Part shown: positions 54,138 to 62,439 of the stretch, in pieces
Layout: each line of letters begins with the position of its first letter
How positions within the stretch are numbered: the stretch's first letter is position 1
Source: Candidatus Babeliales bacterium
GTDB taxonomy: Bacteria > Babelota > Babeliae > Babelales > JACPOV01
Direction: 5' to 3'
DNA length: 64,000 bases
NCBI GenBank assembly: GCA_036260945.1
Contig: DATALT010000002.1
Location: forward strand, 124,001-188,000
Notes under the pieces: generated by a model
Told to the model about the DNA's origin: nothing
Databases searched by the model: none
The model's input: only the letters and a program-made list of their open reading frames with translations
Translations under genes and position numbers: made by a program

Positions 54138-55438
54138 TGAATATTTCGATAATGACCGTTTTTCCTCAGCTTTATGAGCCGTTTATTAAAACAAGTTTAA
54201 TAGGCAGGGCAGTAGAGCAGGGGAAAATTTCTTTTGATCTTACCGATTATTTTTCGTACTGTCCGCCAAAAACACGCATCGATGCGCCCGCTTTCGGGCA
54301 TGGCGCTGGTATGGTGATTAAGCCTGAAGTTGTGACTCAAGCGATTGAGGATAAAGAGCGCGCGCACGGAAAAGCGTTCAAGATTTTTTTCTCGCCTCAG
54401 GGAAAGAAACTTGATCAATATGTGCTGAAAAATATAGCGCAGCAACTAAAAGGTGTTGATCATCTTATGCTTGTTTCAAGCAGGTACGAAGGGATAGATG
54501 CACGTGTTGAGAAAGAATACGCTGATCTCGTTCTTTCGATCGGCGATTTTGTTTTGATGGGTGGCGATCTTCCTGCAATGGTTCTTCTTGAGGGATTACT
54601 CAGATTGGAGCCAGGGATTGTTGGCAAACAAGAATCGGTGGAGCGTGAATCGTTCAACGGTCCGTTTGTCGATTTTCCTCCGTATACCGCGCCAGTTAAT
54701 TGGAAGGGGCATGAAGTTCCTGAAGTTTTACGCTCTGGAAATCATGCACTTATGGATAAATGGCGGCAGGAGCAATCGGTAAAGAAATCGGTGGCACATC
54801 ATTTTGAATGGGTACGCTCATTTGAATTAAGTGCAAAAGAAAAAGCGCTCGTTGCGCAAGAGATTCCGCATCATTATTGCGTGCTTATGCATTCAGACGT
54901 TATGCTGCCGCATGATGGGGTGGGCACCACTTCGGTTACTTCGATGGATATTCATGATATTGCGCGCTCGGCATCAACGTTTGGGCTAACAAATTATTTT
55001 TTAGTAACGCCTCTTGAAGATCAACAACGCGTGGTCAAAACGCTTTTAGACTTTTGGCAAACTGGCTATGGAATCGAATATAATAATAATCGACACCAAG
55101 CAGTTTCTAAAGTTGAGCTTTTGGCTTCATTTGATCAAGTAATTGCAGGCATCGAGGCAAAAGAGGGCAAAAAGCCACTCGTGATAGCGACCTCTGCAAA
55201 AAAATCTGAACCTGAAAAAAGTATCACTTATTATGATCAAAGTAAGGTTTGGGCAAAAGGGCAGCCAGTAATTATAGTATTTGGCACCGGAAAAGGGCTG
55301 AGCCCTGAATTTATGGCGCGGGTTGATTACATTCTGGAACCTATTGAAGGGCTGACAGGATTTAATCATCTCTCGGTTCGCTCAGCGGTCGCAATAATAT
55401 TTGACCGTTGGCTGGGCCTGAAGCATAAACAACGCTGA
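54137..55438 (+). CDS. trmD: tRNA (guanine-N1)-methyltransferase TrmD fused to a second SPOUT-like domain (433 aa)
   Basis: Residues 1 to about 235 are TrmD, which makes m1G37 in tRNA: SIMTVFPQLYEPF, the knot segment HLMLVSSRYEGIDARVEK, DFVLMGGDLPAMVLL and the RLEPGIVGKQES region. Residues about 245-433 (HHYCVLMHSDVMLPHDGVGTTSVTSMDIHDIARSASTFGLTNYFLVTP ... PVIIVFGTGKGLSPEF) form another SPOUT-like RNA methyltransferase of the kind usually encoded beside trmD. Standard TrmD is ~245 aa. The fusion partner's target is unknown. Confidence 0.92.
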   Translation: MNISIMTVFPQLYEPFIKTSLIGRAVEQGKISFDLTDYFSYCPPKTRIDAPAFGHGAGMVIKPEVVTQAIEDKERAHGKAFKIFFSPQGKKLDQYVLKNIAQQLKGVDHLMLVSSRYEGIDARVEKEYADLVLSIGDFVLMGGDLPAMVLLEGLLRLEPGIVGKQESVERESFNGPFVDFPPYTAPVNWKGHEVPEVLRSGNHALMDKWRQEQSVKKSVAHHFEWVRSFELSAKEKALVAQEIPHHYCVLMHSDVMLPHDGVGTTSVTSMDIHDIARSASTFGLTNYFLVTPLEDQQRVVKTLLDFWQTGYGIEYNNNRHQAVSKVELLASFDQVIAGIEAKEGKKPLVIATSAKKSEPEKSITYYDQSKVWAKGQPVIIVFGTGKGLSPEFMARVDYILEPIEGLTGFNHLSVRSAVAIIFDRWLGLKHKQR

Positions 55439-55537
55439 TCTTTAAGGTTGGCAGCACCTGTTTTTTGAGTTATAATAAACGGTGATTAATCATATTTTTG
55501 CAATAAATTTAATGAATCCAGATGAGGGATACAGCAC

Positions 55538-55930
55538 ATGAAGGCGAAAAAATATACGCGCGAAACAATCCGCGAACTTGGCATGAAAGACCGCAATTTC
55601 CCAGCTTTTGGCATTGGCGATACGATTGCAGTTTCTCAGCGCATCAAAGAAGGCGACAAAGAACGCTTACAAGTTTTTGAAGGCGATGTAATCGCGAAGC
55701 ACGAAAATGGCGCTGCAAGCACCTTCATGGTTCGTAAAATTGGTGCAAACTCTGTTCCAGTTGAACGTATTTTTCCTTATTATTCTCCACTCGTTGACTC
55801 GATTAAGTTTGTGCGTAAGGGCAAAACACGCCGCGCGAAACTTTTCTATATGAGAAAACGTATTGGTAAAGCTGCGCGTGTTGAAGAACAAATTATGACG
55901 CGCCAAGCAAAAGAATCTACTGCTAAGTAA
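55538..55930 (+). CDS. rplS: 50S ribosomal protein L19 (130 aa)
   Basis: L19 sits at the 30S-50S interface. Diagnostic are FGIGDTIAVSQRIKEGDKERLQVFEGDVIAKHENGAASTFMVRKIG and VERIFPYYSPLVDSIKFVRKGKTRRAKLFYMRKRIGKAARV. GAGGGA precedes ATG. Standard place after trmD. Confidence 0.97.
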   Translation: MKAKKYTRETIRELGMKDRNFPAFGIGDTIAVSQRIKEGDKERLQVFEGDVIAKHENGAASTFMVRKIGANSVPVERIFPYYSPLVDSIKFVRKGKTRRAKLFYMRKRIGKAARVEEQIMTRQAKESTAK

Positions 55931-55952
55931 CTAGAATCGGTGGCGTGCGCGT

Positions 55953-56369
55953 ATGATAGCGCTCGTTTTAAGATTCATATGCGCAGTGATTCTGCTCTTT
56001 TCGTTTTCAAGCTGTAGATTGCAAAAAGTAAAAAGATACGATTATCAAAATAGAGCGACGCAAGAGGAAGCGGTTCCGTATGATGTTCCGCTTTCTATCG
56101 GCGCACGCGCTCTTTCTAAAAAAACTTTCCCTAACGGTCTTCTTGAAATTTCGTATAGTACGCGGGATTCACTCTTGAGAGTTGCTTCGTTTTATAAAAA
56201 TGAGATGGAGCGTCTTGGATGGGCGCTTTCTAGCGAGTTTTTAACAAACGAATATATTCTCATTTTTGAAAAGCCGTATGCTCTATGCCACGTTCTTATT
56301 AAAACAGTTTCAGAACATGAAACTCAGATTTCTATAAAATTTCAATCCGATTCTGATGACGTTCATTGA
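55953..56369 (+). CDS. Small lipoprotein (138 aa)
   Basis: The function is not recognised. The leader VLRFICAVILLFSFSSC ends in a plausible lipobox (FSSC) with Cys at position 21 as the acylation site. The mature part is a mixed alpha/beta domain of about 110 residues (YSTRDSLLRVASFYKNEMERLGWALSSEF is the clearest helix-strand segment) that resembles small envelope domains. It starts 22 nt after rplS. Confidence 0.7.
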   Translation: MIALVLRFICAVILLFSFSSCRLQKVKRYDYQNRATQEEAVPYDVPLSIGARALSKKTFPNGLLEISYSTRDSLLRVASFYKNEMERLGWALSSEFLTNEYILIFEKPYALCHVLIKTVSEHETQISIKFQSDSDDVH

Positions 56370-56521
56370 TAAGCAGCAATCATAGCTCGATATAATTTCT
56401 CACTTTGTTCGAAATCACTCACCACGAGGGGGGAACTTATCGAACTTTTCTTTGGCGCCCGTCCCTAGTGTTTTGCGACTTCATAGAGCAAAATGTATCG
56501 AAGGATGAGCAAATGAAAAGT
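56370..56521 (+). other. 152-bp intergenic region
   Basis: No gene is visible. It has a G-rich stretch (GAGGGGGGAAC) and a short inverted pair, GTTCGA near 56408 and TCGAAC near 56440. Nothing firm can be assigned. Confidence 0.2.
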
Positions 56522-56959
56522 TTATTTTTCTAACTTCTCAATAATTTTGGCGTCAACTTGTTTCATTTTGCGTGCATCTCGTGCGGTTTGCTTTAATTGC
56601 GCGCGAGCATCCTCTGCTTCTTGTAAAAGATCTTTATTTTCATCTTTTAGACGTTTGTTCTCGCGCTTTAAGCGCTCTATTTGTGCATTGAGATCATCTA
56701 TTTCGCAGCTTTTTTGCGTAAGCCGTTGGCGCAAACGCGCATTTTCAGCATTGGCTGATGCTACTGCTTGAGAGCCGGTATCGACATATTGCACTTCTCG
56801 CACCGTTGTATATTGCGTTTCTCGAGGTGCCGTCGCGCGGCCAATCATGAATCCCGCAACGCCGCCCATAGCGCCGGCTGCTGCACTATTTCCTGCATTG
56901 GCAAGAGAGGCTATAAATGCGCACAAAATGAACGCTGAGTATAAAATTTGTCTCTTCAT
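56522..56959 (-). CDS. Secreted Gly-zipper plus coiled-coil protein (145 aa)
   Basis: A signal peptide ends in LANA-GNSAA. A glycine-zipper membrane-like segment (AAAGAMGGVAGFMIGRA) follows, then a charged coiled coil from about residue 70 (RLRQRLTQKSCEIDDLNAQIERLKRENKRLKDENKDLL). This layout recalls small outer-membrane-associated proteins; the exact role is unknown. GGG precedes ATG. It is convergent with the lipoprotein gene. Confidence 0.7.
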   Translation of the reverse strand: MKRQILYSAFILCAFIASLANAGNSAAAGAMGGVAGFMIGRATAPRETQYTTVREVQYVDTGSQAVASANAENARLRQRLTQKSCEIDDLNAQIERLKRENKRLKDENKDLLQEAEDARAQLKQTARDARKMKQVDAKIIEKLEK

Positions 56960-57040
56960 AGTAGCCCTTTTTTTCTACGAATAATTATATCTCTCATTTT
57001 ATCATAATTACAAATAGAAACTCAAGGGTGCCGCTCGGCT

Positions 57041-57772
57041 TTAAATACCTTTATGGAACCGCTCTTTTCCTATAGCGCACGAGAGATATTCTATTTTCCT
57101 TTCAAACAGATATTCATATTTTAAGAGTTCAATGATTTTTTCGCTTTCTGTGCACTCGACATTGTTGATAATAACCACCGTTTTTAAATCAGAAGACGAA
57201 AGATTTTTCAATGATGGCAGCTGCTTAACTAAGTAGGCAATACGTTCATCTGCATTTTCTAAAAAAGCAGGAATCTTCAAAAGTTGTTCTTCGGCTGGAA
57301 GGATGAGCGTAATTTCTCCCAAATAATTAGATTTCTTTGCTGTTTTTTTTATCAACTCTTTTACTTCTTCTTTAATTGATGAAAAAAACGATCTACATGT
57401 TTTTATAAAATGAGCATCCTTAAGACGCTTCATTTCAACAAAGTAAATCGGCAAATAAGCGATGAGCAAGTGATCAATATTCTGCTGCTTGCATTGCTCA
57501 AAAGTTTTGTAAAATGAATCCTCCATATACGCAACGTCTAAAAATTCTTGTAATGATATTTGATCAAATGATGCATGAGGATTGTCTTTTAAATACTGTG
57601 TTGGATGTGGCGTGCAGCCAATAATGCCGAGTGTTTTACAGTTTTTAGGAATTTCAAAGTTTATTGCAGTGTAAATGCGCACCCTTTCCGGATGCGCATT
57701 ATAGAGAGAATACGCGATAATGCAAAAGAGCACCGAGCCTGAAAAAAGCATACTTACTATCTGCTTCTTCAT
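57041..57772 (-). CDS. Single-pass membrane-anchored hypothetical protein (243 aa)
   Basis: The function is not recognised. A membrane or signal helix lies near residues 4-22 (QIVSMLFSGSVLFCIIAYSLY). The body has a Rossmann-like alternation with the motif LGIIGCTPHPTQY, then IDHLLIAYLPIYFVEMKRLKD. Both segments resemble segments of the upstream gene (VGVFGATPRYSAF and VHVLLPSYFEGLTHLKN), so the two are probably distant paralogues. It overlaps the upstream gene by 4 nt. Confidence 0.65.
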   Translation of the reverse strand: MKKQIVSMLFSGSVLFCIIAYSLYNAHPERVRIYTAINFEIPKNCKTLGIIGCTPHPTQYLKDNPHASFDQISLQEFLDVAYMEDSFYKTFEQCKQQNIDHLLIAYLPIYFVEMKRLKDAHFIKTCRSFFSSIKEEVKELIKKTAKKSNYLGEITLILPAEEQLLKIPAFLENADERIAYLVKQLPSLKNLSSSDLKTVVIINNVECTESEKIIELLKYEYLFERKIEYLSCAIGKERFHKGI

Positions 57773-58785
57773 AATTCTTGCTCTTTGTTTGCTGCAGTTT
57801 TTTTGTCTTTATTCTTAGCCAGAAAATGAACTAACTGATCGTTAATAAGTGGGGAAGTCTCGTAGCGATAATTATCTTTTTCAGGTTTCAGGAAATAGGG
57901 ATGAAAAATTGTTGAGTTGTTGCCAGTACTATTCACGATGGCAAGCAATGCACCCGAAACAGGAAGTGATTTTTTACGCAAAGCAGTTACCATCGAGGTC
58001 AATTCCGGTTTGTTTTGATCAATTAACAGAAAATGGTCTTTGCTATTCGCTTGGTTTATTAGTACTTGCTCTACCACATTTAAATTCATAGCGAGCTTGT
58101 CAGTTTCATTTTGCTGGATAGCTTTTGTAAAGCACGAAAGGGGCGGAATGATTATAAAGGTACGCATTTCATCGGAGGTTTGCGTTTTTGCATATTTTTC
58201 CTGATAAAAGAGCGCCGACACTTTTAAAAATGCATGCAGTTTTTCTGGAAGATCGGTTTCATTTTTTAAATGAGTTAAGCCTTCAAAATAGCTTGGCAAT
58301 AAAACATGCACGAGCTCTTTAACTTTGTTTGTTTGCGCCGTTTTTTGTAGTGTTCTGAAATTTTCTTCAAGCACATCTTGATTTATTCCGACAGCTAAAA
58401 ATAATTTAATTTTCTCATCTGCCGTTAAATGATCGAGTTGAGCGGTTACATTAGCCAAGCCATCGTATTGCTTATTCAAACTGTAAATCGCTTTTTTTAC
58501 CGTTTGCTTCTCAACGCGTTTGAGTCGTTTAGTTTTCTTAAATCTTTCCGCAAGTGCAGAATAATGGTTTTCAAAAACGTCATTGAAACGTTCAAACGCA
58601 CTATAGCGGGGAGTCGCACCAAAAACTCCAACAATGTTTGGGTTGGCATCGCTATAATTTGCTATCGATTGCTTCATATTGTAATCGATAATAATAGGCT
58701 GTGTATTGATCTCATTTTTTTCCATGCTTTTGAGCTGCGAGAAAATGAGAATTGCAGTAAAGTATAAAGAAAGAATATTTTTCAT
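57769..58785 (-). CDS. Secreted hypothetical protein, distant paralogue of the downstream gene (338 aa)
   Basis: The function is not recognised. The start at 58785 (MKNILSLYFTAILIFSQLKSM) gives a clean signal peptide with the LKS-M boundary; an upstream in-frame ATG would add 14 residues. The mature chain carries IVGVFGATPRYSAFERF, many helices, and an LLPSYFEGLTHLKNE segment shared with the next gene. A four-base overlap with that gene suggests co-translation. Confidence 0.65.
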   Translation of the reverse strand: MKNILSLYFTAILIFSQLKSMEKNEINTQPIIIDYNMKQSIANYSDANPNIVGVFGATPRYSAFERFNDVFENHYSALAERFKKTKRLKRVEKQTVKKAIYSLNKQYDGLANVTAQLDHLTADEKIKLFLAVGINQDVLEENFRTLQKTAQTNKVKELVHVLLPSYFEGLTHLKNETDLPEKLHAFLKVSALFYQEKYAKTQTSDEMRTFIIIPPLSCFTKAIQQNETDKLAMNLNVVEQVLINQANSKDHFLLIDQNKPELTSMVTALRKKSLPVSGALLAIVNSTGNNSTIFHPYFLKPEKDNYRYETSPLINDQLVHFLAKNKDKKTAANKEQEL

Positions 58786-58827
58786 GGTTGATTCCTTAAA
58801 ATCATTGTAAATAGTTTTTTGAATCAC

Positions 58828-59158
58828 CTAAGTGATGAGCAATTAATTAAAAATAATGGTGAGAAAATAGAAATTAGGCCAGGCAAGGCCACCATGAAAA
58901 AGAACGTACATCTGACGAGATTGAAAAACAGATGAGATACCCTTGAGCGGGCGCAAAAGTATTAATTAGGCCAGGGAAAGCCTTTGAACGATAAAAAAGA
59001 AGATTTACTAAAACTCATAGCGTCTCCAATAATATGCGAGTTCCTAATTGAATATATATGCTTATTGTCTACCTGTCAATAGTTCTAATGGTGCTCTTAT
59101 TGCGTTAGATAATCGGCCAATTTCCTTATTTAGCAGGCATCGTGTTCTAAAAATTTGG
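58828..59158 (+). other. 331-bp intergenic region with an imperfect direct repeat
   Basis: Two copies of an AATTAGGCCAGGCAAGGCC-like unit lie at 58872 and 58964, 92 bp apart, each followed by an A-rich stretch. A CATCTG/CAGATG hairpin lies between them near 58906-58933. No ORF is supportable. A similar AGGCAAGG plus AATGAAAAAGAA unit lies at 16081. It may hold a small RNA, regulatory repeats, or nothing functional. Confidence 0.35.
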
Positions 59159-60829
59159 TCATCCATTTTTTTCCGCTAATTCTTTTACCTCTTTAGGAAA
59201 CGTATCATAGATTTTTTTGAGTTCAGGATTAAATTGGTTGATTTTGTTTTGTTGATAAAGACGCTGGGCTATAAAAAAAACAAGGAGCTCTTTAAGAGAT
59301 AATGATTGGAATTTAACAGCACTCGATTGCCAGATAATTATCGTGTCATCAGCTGATCCGGAAGCAAGGTAAGTGCCGTCTGAACTAAAAGATAGAGAGT
59401 TAACAGATCCATCGTGTTCTGCGAGAGTTTGTATTGAGTTTCCCGTGACTAGATCCCAAATAATAATTGTCTTATCGAGGGACCCTGAGGCAAGCTGTGA
59501 AAAAGTTGGATTATATCGAATTGTTTTTACCGTGTTCTTATGGCCGATAAGTTTATGTGCGATTTTAGGCATTTCAACATTGCGAATTATAATTAGATCA
59601 TCAGCGCCTCCTGAGGCAAGCTGTTTGCCATCTGGGCTAAAAGCGAGCGCATATATATCGCCGTGGTGATCTGAGAATTCCTGGATAGATTTTTCCGTTG
59701 CTAGATCCCAGACATTGACCATACCTAGCCAATTGCCAGAAGCAATGGTTATATCATTAGGGTTGTAAGCTATTGAACTGATAGCGCGGGCGCCCTTAAT
59801 TGTTTGAAGTCGTTTTCCTGTCGCTGTATCCCAAATAATAATCGTATCATCGATCGAGCCAGAAGCAATTTTGCTGCCGTTTGAATTATAAGCAATTGAA
59901 ACTACGCCGCCGGTGTGTCCTATAAGAATATGCAAAGGTTCTCGCGTTTCTAAATTCCAAATAATCACGCTACCATCGTTCGATGCCGAAGCAAGCGTTT
60001 TTTTCATAGGGCTAGAAGCTAGTGCCAAAGTATTGCCTTCATGAGCCCTCAGTATTTTTATTGGTTCACCTTTTTTAAAATCCCAAAGGATGATTTCATT
60101 GTTTAACGAATTTCCTGATGCTATCAAGGTGCCATCAAGCTGAAATGCTAAAGCAGAAATTCCATTAGGTGCCTGCAGTTTTTTAAGATAATTAAAGTGA
60201 TGCGGCATTGTGGCAATAATTTTTTTTGCTATGGCAGATTGAATATTTGATGAAAACTGTTCGATAAAATCATGTAGCTTAGTATCGTTATTTAATGAGG
60301 AGAGTGATTCAGAAGTGATGATGCGATGAGCTATAGCGGAAATCAGATTTCGTAAAAGAATATCTATTTCCAAATAATCGGCTACATGAGAGAAGGCTGC
60401 CAATTTAATCAGGGTAGATTTATTAAAAAAATTCAGCATTTTTGGTTCATCAAAGTTTGTATATTTTATTAATTCAAACAAATCATTAAGTTGGGCTTCA
60501 CTAATGACTGGAAGATTAATGATTCCACCCTTAGCAGAAAGCATTTTATTGTCTAAAATCATATTTTTTAAAGTTTTAGAATTCGCTATTAGTGTCTTAT
60601 ACGAAGCATATTCGGAAGAGTTTTCTGGAGGAAGTTCAAAAGAGCTTCCAATTTCTTTTGACGAAGGATTTAAAAGCGAATGGAACTCTTTTTGTAAAGA
60701 TTCTTTAAAGCCTTTTAAGAAGCTGCTAAAAGACTGTTTTTCCGGGGGTGGGTAGCTGGCATAAGAAGGATTAACCAAAAAGATAGCACAAAAAAATGCC
60801 GCAAAGCTCATTAATTTTTTTATAAACAT
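59159..60829 (-). CDS. Secreted Skp1/BTB-like plus WD40 protein (556 aa)
   Basis: The start at 60829 is preferred because a GGGATGG segment precedes it; the signal peptide ends SYA-SYPPP. Residues about 61-167 resemble the Skp1/POZ fold: ILDNKML, then IINLPVISEAQLNDLFELIKY, then LAAFSHVADYLEIDILLRNLISAIA, close to the Skp1 pattern of LPNV...AANYLDI..LL. Residues about 221-505 form seven WD40 repeats (for example SGSIDDTIIIWDTATGKRL), enough for one full propeller. The likely role is protein interaction, possibly with host ubiquitin-ligase machinery; this is inference. Confidence 0.75.
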   Translation of the reverse strand: MFIKKLMSFAAFFCAIFLVNPSYASYPPPEKQSFSSFLKGFKESLQKEFHSLLNPSSKEIGSSFELPPENSSEYASYKTLIANSKTLKNMILDNKMLSAKGGIINLPVISEAQLNDLFELIKYTNFDEPKMLNFFNKSTLIKLAAFSHVADYLEIDILLRNLISAIAHRIITSESLSSLNNDTKLHDFIEQFSSNIQSAIAKKIIATMPHHFNYLKKLQAPNGISALAFQLDGTLIASGNSLNNEIILWDFKKGEPIKILRAHEGNTLALASSPMKKTLASASNDGSVIIWNLETREPLHILIGHTGGVVSIAYNSNGSKIASGSIDDTIIIWDTATGKRLQTIKGARAISSIAYNPNDITIASGNWLGMVNVWDLATEKSIQEFSDHHGDIYALAFSPDGKQLASGGADDLIIIRNVEMPKIAHKLIGHKNTVKTIRYNPTFSQLASGSLDKTIIIWDLVTGNSIQTLAEHDGSVNSLSFSSDGTYLASGSADDTIIIWQSSAVKFQSLSLKELLVFFIAQRLYQQNKINQFNPELKKIYDTFPKEVKELAEKNG

Positions 60830-60932
60830 TAACCATCCCATCATATAAACAAAAGGCTGCTTTAATTCAAATATAAAATAATGAGTGGGTTTGCGTCAAG
60901 AGAAAATAAATCAATGTCTGTTTTGGCTTTTA

Positions 60933-62330
60933 TTAATCTTGAGCCAAATAGTCGGCCAATTTATTTATTTTTCCTGCACCTTGGAGCAAGAGTAGATCAC
61001 CATCGCTCACCCTTTGCTCAACAGAGCCAATGATCGATTGAAAATCAGATTCGATTGGGGCGTAGACAACTTCAAAGGATGGATTGCGCAGTTCAATAGC
61101 TTTGGCAAGATTTTTTCCCGTTATTTCAGGAATAGGATCTTCGCTTGCTGGGTAAATATCGGTAATAATAAGTTTATCGATGCCACTATCTAGAAACATT
61201 TGTACAAAGTGATCCCATAATTTATCGGTGCGCGTATAACGATGCGGTTGGAAAGCTACAATGAGTTTTCCTTGAGCGCGCCTTCGGGCAACCAGTAGAG
61301 TGTTACGAATCTCTTCAGGATGGTGGCCATAATCGTCAAAAATTTCTGCGCCGCGATAGGTCCCTTTAAAGCTAAAGCGTCGATCGATTCCTTTAAATGT
61401 TGAAAGTGCTCGCGAAATAACTTCAAATGGTACTTGAAGATGCAGCGCGAGTGCCGTGGCCGCCAACGCATTCAAAAGATTGTGTTTTCCCGGCATGCTG
61501 AAGCGAATAGTGCCAAGTGGTTCGGGTTGATTTTTTTGATACACCGTAAAATTAGATGAATCGGCATTTAAAATAATATCTTTTGCATAAAGATCGGCAG
61601 TGGCAGGATCCAGGCCGTATTTAATCGTTTTAATGTGGGAGAGCGGAAGCAGTGAACGAACATGCGGATCATCGACGCACAAAACTGCGCATCCATAGAA
61701 CGGCAAATTATTTAAAAATTGTTTGAATGTATTTTTTATATCATCAATATCGGTGTACGTATCCAAATGCTCTAAATCGATGTTGGTAACGATAGCGAGC
61801 GTTGCTTGCAAATAAATGAGGGTGCGATCGCTCTCATCAGCTTCGGCAACTAAAAAATCTCCCGAGCCAAAACGCGCATTTGCCGAAATGTTTTTAAGAT
61901 GGCCTCCGATCACCACCGTCGGATCCATGTGCGCTTCGATTAAAATATGGGAAATAAGTGAAGTAGTTGTAGTTTTTCCGTGCGCTCCGGCAATTGCAAT
62001 ACTAAATTTTGTGCGCATTAATTCTGCAAGCATAAGCGCTCGCGGGATTGTCGGTATACCGCGCTGTTGAGCCGCGACAATTTCGGGGTTTTGAGTTCTG
62101 ATCGCTGAAGAATATACCAAAACGTCTACCGATGTATCGTTGCAATACGGAGTATTATTTCCTTGATAGATCTTGCAACCTATTGCCTCCAAATCATGCA
62201 CACTTTGTTGATTCAAGTCTTGATCACAACCAGAAATAGTATATCCCTGATATTTCAAAATTTTGGCAATCCCGCTCATGCCGATGCCGCCAATACCAAC
62301 AAAGTGAATATGCAAATTTTTACGATACAT
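60933..62330 (-). CDS. murC: UDP-N-acetylmuramate--L-alanine ligase MurC (465 aa)
   Basis: MurC adds L-Ala to UDP-MurNAc. The N-terminal GIGGIGMSGIAKIL Rossmann motif, the ATP loop GAHGKTTTTSLI, and the conserved DDYGHHPEEIRNTL with FQPHRYTR are present. The ATG at 62330 follows AGGGA; a TTG three bases upstream is the longer alternative. Length is normal. It complements murA at 8976. Confidence 0.96.
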   Translation of the reverse strand: MYRKNLHIHFVGIGGIGMSGIAKILKYQGYTISGCDQDLNQQSVHDLEAIGCKIYQGNNTPYCNDTSVDVLVYSSAIRTQNPEIVAAQQRGIPTIPRALMLAELMRTKFSIAIAGAHGKTTTTSLISHILIEAHMDPTVVIGGHLKNISANARFGSGDFLVAEADESDRTLIYLQATLAIVTNIDLEHLDTYTDIDDIKNTFKQFLNNLPFYGCAVLCVDDPHVRSLLPLSHIKTIKYGLDPATADLYAKDIILNADSSNFTVYQKNQPEPLGTIRFSMPGKHNLLNALAATALALHLQVPFEVISRALSTFKGIDRRFSFKGTYRGAEIFDDYGHHPEEIRNTLLVARRRAQGKLIVAFQPHRYTRTDKLWDHFVQMFLDSGIDKLIITDIYPASEDPIPEITGKNLAKAIELRNPSFEVVYAPIESDFQSIIGSVEQRVSDGDLLLLQGAGKINKLADYLAQD

Positions 62331-62439
62331 CAATAATCCCTAATTAATTCTTGTTTTGCAGAATGTTTATTTTAGCAGAAGATTAGATTCTTCCCTATTA
62401 TTTTTGATATTTTCTTCTATTAGATTTCGCATAAAAAAA

